Assembly (NCBI GenBank): GCA_964643295.1
Contig: CAZXSN010000016.1
Coordinates: 1-48,283, forward strand
Length of the DNA stretch: 48,283 nucleotides
Origin: Merdiplasma sp964643295
GTDB lineage: Bacteria > Bacillota > Clostridia > Lachnospirales > Lachnospiraceae
Direction of reading: 5' to 3'
Made by a program: the position numbers and the translations under genes. Shown here in pieces: positions 1 through 8,064 of this stretch. Under the pieces are notes generated by a model. It made no database searches. It saw only the letters and a list, made by a program, of their open reading frames with translations, and was not told the DNA's origin. How positions within the stretch are numbered: position 1 is the stretch's first letter; each line of letters begins with the position of its first letter.

Positions 1-121
1 CGGGATTTATGTTTTCCGTCTGCATCTTTATTATACACGATTGTACGGACAAACATAAGGCGGTTTGATAAATTCCTGGAAAATTTATGGCTACGTTTTT
101 GTTTCCCATGTAAAGAATTTC

Positions 122-150
122 TTGACTTTCGACACGAAATCGTGTATTCT
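122..150 (+). promoter_or_regulatory. Promoter with operator-like palindrome upstream of XRE gene
   Basis: TTGACT at 122-127 and TATTCT at 145-150 are separated by exactly 17 nt. A perfect 6-bp inverted repeat, ACACGA-AA-TCGTGT (132-145), fills the spacer and touches the -10 box, which is where a repressor would block RNA polymerase. A related half site, ACACGATTGT, lies at 35-44. The small HTH protein encoded immediately downstream is the natural candidate ligand, so autoregulation is inferred. Confidence 0.6.
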
Positions 151-175
151 TATGCTGTGAGGAGAGGAGGCAGGC

Positions 176-397
176 ATGATGGCACTCACGATAGGGGAAA
201 AAATCAGAGTCGTACTGGGCCGCCGCAACATGACCATCGGTGAGCTGGCGGAAAAGACGGGCCAGACCAGACAGAACATGTCCAACAAGATGACGCGCGA
301 CAACTTTTCCGAGAAGGATATCCTCGCCATCGCGGACGCGTTGGACTGCACGTTTGACGCCCATTTCGTTATGAATGATACGAATGAGAGCATATAG
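176..397 (+). CDS. Small XRE/Cro-family helix-turn-helix regulator
   Basis: A 73-residue protein that is essentially one DNA-binding helix-turn-helix domain of the XRE/Cro type. The helix pair runs over about residues 17-45, with the recognition helix around TRQNMSNKM, followed by the usual ILAIADALDC helix. The start is ATG ATG at 176/179, preceded by GGAGAGGAGG at 161-170. The upstream promoter contains a palindrome in its spacer, suggesting autoregulation. It lies 220 nt ahead of dnaE on the same strand and no terminator is visible between them, so some read-through into dnaE is possible. Single-domain XRE proteins like this often serve as local repressors or antitoxin-like proteins, but no toxin partner is visible here. 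Confidence 0.8.
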   Translation: MMALTIGEKIRVVLGRRNMTIGELAEKTGQTRQNMSNKMTRDNFSEKDILAIADALDCTFDAHFVMNDTNESI

Positions 398-617
398 CGG
401 AAAAGACGCTTCTTTGCTCCGCCAGGGCATGAGAAGCAGGGAGGAGAAGGGTTTAAGGACCTTTGCTTTTTCAGGCGAAGTCTGCAGTTTCTCCGGATCT
501 TTTGCGATGCGTTGTGAGACGGCGGAAAAGTGCGGAGAACTAGGCGTCTTGGACAGAGGGAAGGAAGTTTGGAAGATACAGAACCGGACAAGGGATACAC
601 AAAACGGGAGGAATATT

Positions 618-3600
618 TTGAATTTTACACATCTGCACGTCCATACAGAGTACAGTCTGCTGGACGGCTCCAATAAGATCAGTGAATACGTGGCCCGTGT
701 GAAAGAACTGGGCATGGACAGCGCGGCGATCACCGATCACGGTGTCATGTACGGGGTCATCGATTTTTATAAGGCGGCGAAGGCCGCGGGGATTCGCCCG
801 ATCTTAGGCAGTGAGGTCTATGTGGCCCCGGGTTCCCGCTTTGACCGGGAGGCCGGGAAGGGCAACAGCGATGACAGGTACTTTCATCTGGTACTGCTGG
901 CGGAAAATAATCAGGGGTATGCCAACCTAATCAAGATTGTTTCCGCCGGGTTCGTGGACGGCTTCTATTACCGGCCCCGTGTGGATATGGAAATCCTTGA
1001 GAGATACCATGAGGGAATCATCGCCTTAAGCGCCTGCCTGGCGGGTGAGGTGCAGCGAAACCTCGTGCGCGGTCTCTATGAGGAGGCCTGCAGGGCGGCC
1101 AAAAAATATGAGGCGGTGTTCGGGAAGGACAACTTCTTCCTGGAACTGCAGGATCACGGAATCCCGGAGCAAAGAATCGTGAATCAGCAGCTTCTGCGCA
1201 TGAGCCGGGAATTAGGGATTGGTCTGGTGGCGACGAATGATGTGCATTATACCAGAGAGACAGACGCCGAGGCGCATGATGTGCTGCTTTGCATCCAGAC
1301 CGGAAAAAAGGTGTCGGATGAGGACCGTATGCGCTATGAGGGCGGTCAGTACTATGTGAAGTCTCCCGAGGAGATGGCGAAGCTTTTCGATTACGCGCCG
1401 GAGGCTCTGGAAAACACGCATAAAATCGCCCAGCGCTGTGAGGTGGAGATTGAGTTTGGAGTCACGAAGCTGCCGCGCTTCGATGTGCCGGAAGGGTACA
1501 CCGCCTGGGAGTATTTGAACAAACTCTGCTTTGAAGGACTTTCCCGCCGGTACGATCCGGTGACGGATGAGCTGCGGGAGCGTTTAAACTACGAGCTAGG
1601 CGTGATTCGAACCATGGGATACGTGGATTACTTCCTGATTGTCTGGGATTTCATTCACTATGCCAGAGAGCAGGGAATCCCGGTGGGACCGGGCCGCGGA
1701 TCCGCGGCAGGTTCCCTGGTGGCCTATACGCTGGAGATTACCCAGCTGGATCCCATTAAATACAACCTGCTGTTTGAGCGGTTCTTAAACCCGGAGCGGG
1801 TGTCCATGCCGGATATCGATGTGGATTTCTGCTATGAGCGGCGCCAGGAAGTGATCGATTACGTGGTTCGCCGGTACGGGAAAGACCAGGTGGCGCAGAT
1901 CGTGACCTTCGGCACACTGGCTGCCCGCGGCGTGATCCGGGATGTCGGCAGAGTGCTGGATATGCCGTATTCGCTGTGCGATTCGATCGCCAAGATGGTT
2001 CCCCAGACGGGAGGCGGCAATGCCGAGAAACGCATTACCATCGACGGAGCCTTAAAAATCAGCCAGGAAATGCGTACGATGTACGAGACGGATTCGCAGA
2101 CGCGTCTGCTGATCGATACCGCCCGCAAGCTGGAGGGTTTACCCAGGCATGCGTCAATGCACGCAGCAGGTGTGGTGATCACGCAGAAAGCGGTCAATGA
2201 ATATGTACCGCTCTCACGGGGATCCGACGGAACGATCACTACGCAGTTTACGATGACGACCTTAGAGGAACTGGGCCTTTTGAAGATGGACTTTCTGGGC
2301 CTTCGGACACTGACCGTGATTCATGACGCGGTCGAGCTGGCGGAAAGAAGCAGCGGAAAAAAACTGGATATCGACCATCTGGATTTTGACGATCCAAAGG
2401 TCTGGGCCTCCATTGGCACCGGGAAGACGGACGGTGTGTTCCAGCTGGAAAGTGCCGGCATGCAGAATTTCATGAAGGAACTGAAACCGCGAAGCCTGGA
2501 GGATCTGATCGCCGGGATCGCCCTGTACCGTCCCGGACCCATGGATTTCATTCCCCAGTACATCCGCGGCAAGGAGCATCCGGAGAGCATCACCTACGAA
2601 TGCCCGCAGTTAAAGCCGATCCTGGAGCCTACTTACGGCTGTATCGTCTATCAGGAGCAGGTTATGCAGATCGTGCGGGATCTGGGAGGTTATACGCTTG
2701 GCCGCAGTGATTTATTGCGCCGTGCGATGTCGAAAAAGAAGGCCTCCGTGATGGAGAAGGAGCGCAAAAACTTTGTCTACGGAAATCCGGAGGAAGGGGT
2801 GCCGGGTTGCCTTGCCAACGGGATCAGTGAGCAGGTGGCCAATCATATCTATGATGAGATGCTGGATTTTGCCAACTACGCGTTCAACAAATCCCACGCT
2901 GCCGCCTACGCGGTGGTCTCCTATCAGACGGCGTGGCTGAAATATTATTACCCGGTCGAGTTTATGGCCGCGCTGATCACCTCCGTGATCGACACACCTG
3001 GAAAGGTGGCGGAGTATATCATGACCTGCCGCCAGATGGGGATTGGAATTCTGCCCCCGGACGTCAATGAGGGAGAGGGCAGATTTTCCGTGGACCACAA
3101 TCGGATTCGCTACGGACTCTCCGCGATCAAGGCCATCGGCAGGCCGGTGATTGACTACTTGGTGCAGGAACGCGAAAGGAACGGAAAATTCCGGGATCTG
3201 CGGGATTTTATCAGCCGGGTCGCGGGGAAGGAAGTCAACAAGCGGGCGATTGAAAACTTTATCAAGGCCGGCGCCCTGGACAGTCTGGGCGGAACCCGCA
3301 AACAGATGATGTCGGTGTACTCGCTGATGATTGACCAGGCTGTGCAGGAGAAAAAGTCATCCATCAGCGGGCAGATGACTCTCTTTGATCTGCTGGGGGA
3401 TGACGATAAGAAGGAGTTTCAGATGCAGCTGCCGGATGTCGGCGAGTATGACAAGGAGGAGCTTCTCTCCTTTGAAAAGGAAGTGATGGGGATCTACGTC
3501 AGCGGGCATCCCCTGGAAAAGTATGAGGAAATGTGGCGCGGAAACGTGACCGCCGTCTCCACGGAGTTTGCCCTGGATGAGGAACTGGGGCATCCGCGTG

Positions 3601-4139
3601 TGCAGGACGGCAGCACACAGGTTATCGGCGGGATCGTGGAAAACATGACTGTCAAATATACCAAGAGAAACGAGACGATGGCTTTTCTGACGCTGGAGGA
3701 TCTGGTGGGAATTGTGGAAGTGATGATCTTCCCGAAAAATTATGAAAAATACCGTCCGCTGCTTTCCGAAGAATCCCGGGTGTTCATTAAAGGCAGAGTA
3801 TCCGGAGAGGATGAGAAGGCAAGCAAGCTGATTCTCGAGAGCGTCTGGCCGTTTGAGGAGACGCCGAAGGACGTTTGGATTCAGTTTGAGACCAGGGATG
3901 TGTACGCAAAACGGGAGAAGGAGCTTCTGCAGCTGATCGGGGACAGCAAGGGCAGCGATCAGATCGTGGTTTACGTCAAAAAACCCAGGTGCGTAAAAAC
4001 ACTCGGAGAGAATTTCCGGGTGGACGCCACGGAGCCTTTGCTGGAGGCTCTTCAGAGAGCCTTTGGAAAGGAAAATGTGCGCACAACCGAGCAGAAACCG
4101 CTGCCAAAGGCCGGGAGCGCTTCCGCCGCGGGAAGGTAA
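618..4139 (+). CDS. dnaE: DNA polymerase III alpha subunit, DnaE type
   Basis: Replicative DNA polymerase subunit of 1173 residues, a normal length for DnaE. The N-terminal PHP domain starts almost at residue 1 with the HLHVHTEYSLLDG motif and continues through ITDHGVMYG. The polymerase palm carries PDIDVDF at about residue 398, the paired catalytic aspartates, and KMDFLGLRTL at about 556, the third. A helix-hairpin-helix region follows at about 840-895 and a C-terminal OB-fold at about 1000-1060. The start is read as TTG at 618, because GGGAGGAA at 606-613 is correctly spaced from it and family homology begins there; the open frame further upstream (375-617) has no family resemblance. There is no proofreading exonuclease domain, as expected for DnaE rather than PolC. 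pfkA follows after about 300 nt. Confidence 0.95.
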   Translation: MNFTHLHVHTEYSLLDGSNKISEYVARVKELGMDSAAITDHGVMYGVIDFYKAAKAAGIRPILGSEVYVAPGSRFDREAGKGNSDDRYFHLVLLAENNQGYANLIKIVSAGFVDGFYYRPRVDMEILERYHEGIIALSACLAGEVQRNLVRGLYEEACRAAKKYEAVFGKDNFFLELQDHGIPEQRIVNQQLLRMSRELGIGLVATNDVHYTRETDAEAHDVLLCIQTGKKVSDEDRMRYEGGQYYVKSPEEMAKLFDYAPEALENTHKIAQRCEVEIEFGVTKLPRFDVPEGYTAWEYLNKLCFEGLSRRYDPVTDELRERLNYELGVIRTMGYVDYFLIVWDFIHYAREQGIPVGPGRGSAAGSLVAYTLEITQLDPIKYNLLFERFLNPERVSMPDIDVDFCYERRQEVIDYVVRRYGKDQVAQIVTFGTLAARGVIRDVGRVLDMPYSLCDSIAKMVPQTGGGNAEKRITIDGALKISQEMRTMYETDSQTRLLIDTARKLEGLPRHASMHAAGVVITQKAVNEYVPLSRGSDGTITTQFTMTTLEELGLLKMDFLGLRTLTVIHDAVELAERSSGKKLDIDHLDFDDPKVWASIGTGKTDGVFQLESAGMQNFMKELKPRSLEDLIAGIALYRPGPMDFIPQYIRGKEHPESITYECPQLKPILEPTYGCIVYQEQVMQIVRDLGGYTLGRSDLLRRAMSKKKASVMEKERKNFVYGNPEEGVPGCLANGISEQVANHIYDEMLDFANYAFNKSHAAAYAVVSYQTAWLKYYYPVEFMAALITSVIDTPGKVAEYIMTCRQMGIGILPPDVNEGEGRFSVDHNRIRYGLSAIKAIGRPVIDYLVQERERNGKFRDLRDFISRVAGKEVNKRAIENFIKAGALDSLGGTRKQMMSVYSLMIDQAVQEKKSSISGQMTLFDLLGDDDKKEFQMQLPDVGEYDKEELLSFEKEVMGIYVSGHPLEKYEEMWRGNVTAVSTEFALDEELGHPRVQDGSTQVIGGIVENMTVKYTKRNETMAFLTLEDLVGIVEVMIFPKNYEKYRPLLSEESRVFIKGRVSGEDEKASKLILESVWPFEETPKDVWIQFETRDVYAKREKELLQLIGDSKGSDQIVVYVKKPRCVKTLGENFRVDATEPLLEALQRAFGKENVRTTEQKPLPKAGSASAAGR

Positions 4140-4448
4140 AAAGAAAAGGAACCGCCTCTTTGCAGGGAAGCGGAAACGGCTGAAGAAAGCCTAAGGGGGA
4201 TACGGGCACTTTTTAGAAAACGCTCCATGGAAGTGTTTCTTCCAGGGGCTTCGCACCGGTTTTGCGCTGTATCTCCCAACGCGCATGCGCCGCAGAGTTG
4301 TGCATATCCCCCGGCAGGATTTTCAAAAAAGGAAGATCGATTCGGTAATTCCCACAGACTTTACGGTTTTCCCGCGCTTTACAAAAACGGGGAAATAGAT
4401 TAGAATACGGACAGATGCGGAAAATTCTGGGAAACAGGAGGAGAAAGA
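4140..4448. other. Intergenic region dnaE-pfkA
   Basis: About 310 nt without a credible gene. It holds the pfkA promoter at its right end and a modest hairpin around 4227-4245 (TGGAAG/CTTCCA). No clear intrinsic terminator for dnaE is visible. Confidence 0.6.
4378..4406 (+). promoter_or_regulatory. pfkA promoter
   Basis: TTTACA at 4378-4383 and TAGAAT at 4401-4406 with a 17-nt spacer, about 40 nt upstream of the pfkA start codon. This is a sigma-A-type match read by eye. Confidence 0.6.
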
Positions 4449-5423
4449 ATGTCTGCGAAAATTAATACGATCGGCGTACTGACCAGCGGCGGAGACGCGC
4501 CGGGCATGAATGCGGCAATCCGGGCGGTGGTGCGCAAGGCGATCTCCCAGGGGATGAGTGTCAAGGGCATCTATCAGGGATATAAAGGATTACTGAATGA
4601 AGAGATCACGGATCTGACGGCCCGGGATGTTTCCGATACCATCTCCAGGGGCGGAACGATTCTGTATACGGCCCGCTGTGCCGAATTCCGCAAGGAGGAG
4701 GGACAGGACCGGGCGGCGGAGATCTGCCGAAAGCACGGGATTGAGGGACTGGTGGTGATCGGCGGCGACGGTTCGTTTGCCGGTGCCCAGAAACTGTCGG
4801 ACCGGGGAATCAACACGATTGGAGTTCCGGGCACGATCGATCTGGACATTGCCTGTACGGAGTACACGATCGGGTTTGATACCGCCGTCAACACGGCGAT
4901 GGAGGCTATCGACAAGGTGCGCGATACGTCGACCTCCCATGAACGCTGCAGCATTATCGAGGTAATGGGGCGAAACGCCGGTTACCTTGCCTTATGGTGC
5001 GGCATCGCCAACGGCGCGGAGGATATCCTTCTGCCGGAGCTTTACGATTACGATGAGCAGAAGCTGATCAACAACATCATTCACAACCGCAAGCGCGGGA
5101 AAAAGCATCATATCATCATCAACGCGGAGGGCATCGGCCATTCCAGCAGCATGGCCAGACGAATCGAGGCAGCCACAGGCGTGGAGACGAGAGCCACGAT
5201 CTTAGGGCACATGCAGCGGGGCGGCAGTCCGACCTGCAAGGACCGCGTATATGCGTCGATGATGGGGGCCTACGCGGCTGATCTGCTCGCGGAGGGCAAG
5301 ACGAACCGGGTGGTAGGCTACCGCAACGGCGATTTCGTGGATTTCGATATCGATGAGGCCCTGAAGATGCAGAAGAATCTGCCGGACTATATGGTGCGGG
5401 TAAGCAAGGCGCTGACGATCTGA
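4449..5423 (+). CDS. pfkA: ATP-dependent 6-phosphofructokinase
   Basis: Cytoplasmic glycolytic enzyme converting fructose 6-phosphate and ATP to fructose 1,6-bisphosphate. At 324 residues it has the usual length of bacterial group I PfkA. Visible motifs are TSGGDAPGMNAAIRAVVR at the N-terminus (phosphate binding), GGDGSF with the glycine that marks ATP rather than pyrophosphate use, PGTIDLDI containing the catalytic aspartate, the sugar-phosphate loop VMGRNAGYLALW, and ILGHMQRGGSPTCKDR. The glycine before TID again favours ATP. One unusual point is Leu in place of the common Asn between the two aspartates of the TIDND motif. The ATG is preceded by CAGGAGGAG. A TrmH-like gene follows about 50 nt later, possibly co-transcribed. 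Confidence 0.95.
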   Translation: MSAKINTIGVLTSGGDAPGMNAAIRAVVRKAISQGMSVKGIYQGYKGLLNEEITDLTARDVSDTISRGGTILYTARCAEFRKEEGQDRAAEICRKHGIEGLVVIGGDGSFAGAQKLSDRGINTIGVPGTIDLDIACTEYTIGFDTAVNTAMEAIDKVRDTSTSHERCSIIEVMGRNAGYLALWCGIANGAEDILLPELYDYDEQKLINNIIHNRKRGKKHHIIINAEGIGHSSSMARRIEAATGVETRATILGHMQRGGSPTCKDRVYASMMGAYAADLLAEGKTNRVVGYRNGDFVDFDIDEALKMQKNLPDYMVRVSKALTI

Positions 5424-5477
5424 TTTTTCCTTAACGGGGAAAGTCCGGACAGGGAGGGATACGAAAAGGAGTGCTGC

Positions 5478-6269
5478 ATGATCACCAGCCTGTCAAACAG
5501 CCAGATCAAACGGCTGCAGCAGCTTAAAAAGAAAGGAAAAGAGCGTGACCGGGAGGATGTCTTTCTTGTGGAAGGGATTAAGATGTTCCAGGAAGCGCCC
5601 GGAAATGCGCTTTTAAAAACTTATGTTTCCGCCGGGTTTTACGCGGATGAGCACCGCCGCAAGCTGTTAAGGGGATTTGACGCGGAGGTTGTATCCGATT
5701 CGGTATTCGCTGCTGTTTCCGATACGAAAACCCCGCAGGGAATCCTTTGTCTGGTGCGCCAGTTTCACTATTCGTTCGCGGATCTTACAAAAGGAAAAGC
5801 GCCGCTGTGCCTGGTCCTGGAAAACGTACAGGATCCCGGCAACCTGGGGACGATTGTGCGAAGCGCGGAGGGCGCGGGGGCGAGCGGCATTCTCTTAAGC
5901 GACGGATGCGCGGATCTTTACAATCCGAAGGTGATCCGCTCGACGATGGGTTCCATCTACCGGATGCCGTTTTTCTGCACCGGGGATCTTGCCGGGGCGA
6001 TTCAGGAATGGAAAAGGCAGGGCCTTACCGTTTTTGCGGCTCATCTTGACGGAGACATTTCTTATGACCGGGAAGATTACCGGGGACCCTGCGCATTTTT
6101 AATCGGCAATGAAAGCCGGGGGCTGACACCGGAAACCGCGAAGCTGGCCGACCGGCTGATTCGAATCCCCATGTGCGGACAGGTAGAATCGCTTAATGCG
6201 GCGGTGGCCGCCTCGGTTTTGCTCTATGAGGGCGCCAGGCAAAGACGGGCCGGTGTGAAGGAAGTGTAA
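5478..6269 (+). CDS. SpoU/TrmH-family RNA 2'-O-ribose methyltransferase
   Basis: A 263-residue SPOUT-fold methyltransferase that transfers a methyl group from S-adenosylmethionine to a ribose 2'-OH in rRNA or tRNA. All three family motifs are present: motif 1 NVQDPGNLGTIVRSAEG at about residue 116, motif 2 FLIGNESRGL at about 211, and motif 3 IPMCGQVESLNAAVAASV at about 232, which forms the trefoil-knot cofactor site. The first 100 residues fit the L30e-like substrate-binding domain seen in TrmH/RlmB relatives. The ATG is preceded by AAAAGGAG. It sits 54 nt after pfkA with no terminator between, so it may share that transcript. The exact RNA target cannot be told from sequence alone, so no gene symbol is given. 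Confidence 0.88.
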   Translation: MITSLSNSQIKRLQQLKKKGKERDREDVFLVEGIKMFQEAPGNALLKTYVSAGFYADEHRRKLLRGFDAEVVSDSVFAAVSDTKTPQGILCLVRQFHYSFADLTKGKAPLCLVLENVQDPGNLGTIVRSAEGAGASGILLSDGCADLYNPKVIRSTMGSIYRMPFFCTGDLAGAIQEWKRQGLTVFAAHLDGDISYDREDYRGPCAFLIGNESRGLTPETAKLADRLIRIPMCGQVESLNAAVAASVLLYEGARQRRAGVKEV

Positions 6270-6317
6270 GAGGGGCCAGGCTGGCCTTACAGACCGTGAA
6301 ATTTTCTCCAGATTTTC

Positions 6318-6346
6318 TTGACAAACCATTGGCGATGAATTAGAAT
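6318..6346 (+). promoter_or_regulatory. Promoter of SH3b protein gene
   Basis: Consensus TTGACA at 6318-6323 and TAGAAT at 6341-6346 with a 17-nt spacer. The transcript would have a leader of roughly 100 nt before the ATG at 6456. Confidence 0.7.
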
Positions 6347-6455
6347 GAAGTTTGTAAACAAATTTTAACAATTTCGTAATACTTTTTTCAGTGCAGGGCA
6401 TAAACCGCCGGAGATCCGGAGATTTCAGGGATTTATGCGGAGGAGGAAGTTGAAT

Positions 6456-7559
6456 ATGAGGAGAAAGCAGCTGGCGGTGATCACAGCCGCCGCGGTAGTC
6501 GGCATATCGGCAGTGTTCGGTCTGTCAGCGGCCGCTGAGGAAGACCGGGACACTTACGAAAGAGTTCTGGCGATTGTGCTCGACAATGCCACGGATGAGC
6601 TTTGGGAGACGGTTGCCATGACTAACGATGAGATCGTGGGAACCGGCGTCAATGTCCGGGAGACTGAGGACGGCGAAGTGATTGCCTGCCTGTATCCGGG
6701 CGGAGCGGCAGAGGTGCTGGAGAAAGGCGAAGAGTGGTCGAAGATCCGCTCCGGCAAAGTAACCGGCTATGTCAAGAACGAATTCCTGGTCTTCGGCAAG
6801 GACACGCAGGATATGATTGAATATTACGGGCTGCCGGGTGTCGTCACATCCTGGGATGATGTGAGGATTTACGAAGCGCCGGATGGGGAATCAACGGTTG
6901 TCCATATCGCGGAGGCCGGTGAGAAATATGAAATTGTGGAGGACGAGGGTCACTGGTTCGCGATCATTTACGGCGAATCTCCGGATGAGATTGTGGCCTA
7001 TGTCCCGAAAGATGAAGTGATTCAGGTTCTGCTGGTGGGAGCGGCCGTTCCCCTGAATGAGGAAGAAGAGGATACGGAAGAAGAGGTTTACGAGGACGAC
7101 GAGTCTTCCGATGAGTATTATGAAGAGCCATCGGGGGATGACTACTATGATGAGCCTTCCTATACGCCTACGCCGGATCCTGGTCCGTCCACGCCGCCGG
7201 CAACCGAACCGCCTGTGCAGGAGCCGCCGGCCACGGATGCCCCGAATACGGAAGCTCCGGACACGGATGTGCCGGAAGTGCCGGACGTACCGGAAATCAC
7301 AGAGAGTCCGGGAGATTCGGAAGATCCAGGCGATGAGGAGAATCCAGGGGAAGACGAACCTGCAGATCCGGAGAATCCGGGAGAAGATGAACCGGCAGAT
7401 CCGGGGAATCCAGGAGAGGATGGACCTGGCGATACAGAACCTAGTGTTCCAGGGCCGGATGGTTCGGATTCGGAAGATCCGGGAGATGCTGGCGACGGTG
7501 AATACAACGACAACGTTCCGCCTCCCGATGGCAGCGATGACAATGTAACGGAGGTTTGA
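6456..7559 (+). CDS. Secreted SH3b-domain protein with acidic proline-rich tail
   Basis: An exported protein of 367 residues of unknown specific role. Residues 1-30 form a signal peptide (basic MRRK, a hydrophobic stretch, cleavage likely near SAAAEE). Two bacterial SH3-like repeats follow: about residues 55-110, with GVNVRETEDGEVI and WSKIRSGKVTGYV, and about 125-190, with VRIYEAPDGES and HWFAIIYG. Such domains usually bind peptidoglycan or cell-wall peptides. From about residue 200 the chain is highly acidic and proline-rich, with near-repeats of PGEDEPADPENPGED. No LPXTG anchor, catalytic domain or membrane helix follows. The ATG at 6456 is preferred over the in-frame ATG at 6435 because GGAGGAGG (6439-6446) lies between them at good spacing. 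It is transcribed from its own promoter. Confidence 0.8.
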   Translation: MRRKQLAVITAAAVVGISAVFGLSAAAEEDRDTYERVLAIVLDNATDELWETVAMTNDEIVGTGVNVRETEDGEVIACLYPGGAAEVLEKGEEWSKIRSGKVTGYVKNEFLVFGKDTQDMIEYYGLPGVVTSWDDVRIYEAPDGESTVVHIAEAGEKYEIVEDEGHWFAIIYGESPDEIVAYVPKDEVIQVLLVGAAVPLNEEEEDTEEEVYEDDESSDEYYEEPSGDDYYDEPSYTPTPDPGPSTPPATEPPVQEPPATDAPNTEAPDTDVPEVPDVPEITESPGDSEDPGDEENPGEDEPADPENPGEDEPADPGNPGEDGPGDTEPSVPGPDGSDSEDPGDAGDGEYNDNVPPPDGSDDNVTEV

Positions 7560-7776
7560 ACACGAAGCGTGTCATCCGTTGGGAAGATATGTACAAACAG
7601 TGCGGTTTTGGGCCGCTTCCCGGCACTGGGTCAGGATGCGTATACCGGAAAAACATCGGAGATCCTGGAAAAGGCAGTTGTGTTTTAACAGTTCCGGTGA
7701 CGGGATGCGGCTGGATCTTCCTAAAGGCTGACTTTTGGGATGATGAATAAGAAATAGAATTTCACAGAAAAATGAA

Positions 7777-7814
7777 GCGCCTCCGCGGATGTGTTCATCT
7801 GCGGGGCGTTTTTT
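7777..7814 (+). terminator. Intrinsic terminator
   Basis: Two stacked stem segments (CGCC/GGCG and CCGCGGATG/CATCTGCGG with one bulged base), a 4-nt loop, then TTTTTT at 7809-7814. It ends the SH3b-protein transcript. Confidence 0.85.
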
Positions 7815-7912
7815 GATTCTGCGGCACTTTTCCTCCTGCAGACCTTTAAAGACTCCGCAATACCTTGTTCCTCAGCCCCCTTTCAGATGAAAAATGTTTG
7901 CCGACCGCGCGG

Positions 7913-7941
7913 TTGACAAGTAAGAAAGAGAGAAATATACT
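7913..7941 (+). promoter_or_regulatory. Promoter of deacetylase gene pair
   Basis: TTGACA at 7913-7918 and TATACT at 7936-7941 with a 17-nt spacer, close to consensus. It leaves a leader of about 110 nt before the first deacetylase gene. Confidence 0.75.
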
Positions 7942-8064
7942 GATAAAGAGCGGGGAATTCATGAAATTCCGGCGAACTGACAGGAAACAGAAAAGAGGAA
8001 AATAGGCACACGGGAAAAGGCAGAGCCCTCCCGCGTGATGGAAGATAAAAGTGAGGATAGAACA

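Larger units (their letters stand above)
7560..8064. other. Intergenic region with terminator and promoter
   Basis: About 500 nt. The open frame at 7556-7750 has no ribosome binding site, hydrophobic pattern or family resemblance and is not called. The region holds a strong terminator at 7777-7814 and a consensus promoter at 7913-7941. Confidence 0.6.

Noticed and set aside
375..617. In-frame upstream extension of dnaE
   Set aside because: It has no family similarity and no ribosome binding site at its ATG, whereas the TTG at 618 has one and family homology begins there.
6276..6288. GGCCAG-G-CTGGCC hairpin after the methyltransferase gene as a terminator
   Set aside because: The loop is too small without melting the stem, and no T-run follows.
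7556..7750. Small open frame after the SH3b gene
   Set aside because: It overlaps the previous stop, has no ribosome binding site and shows no recognisable protein features.
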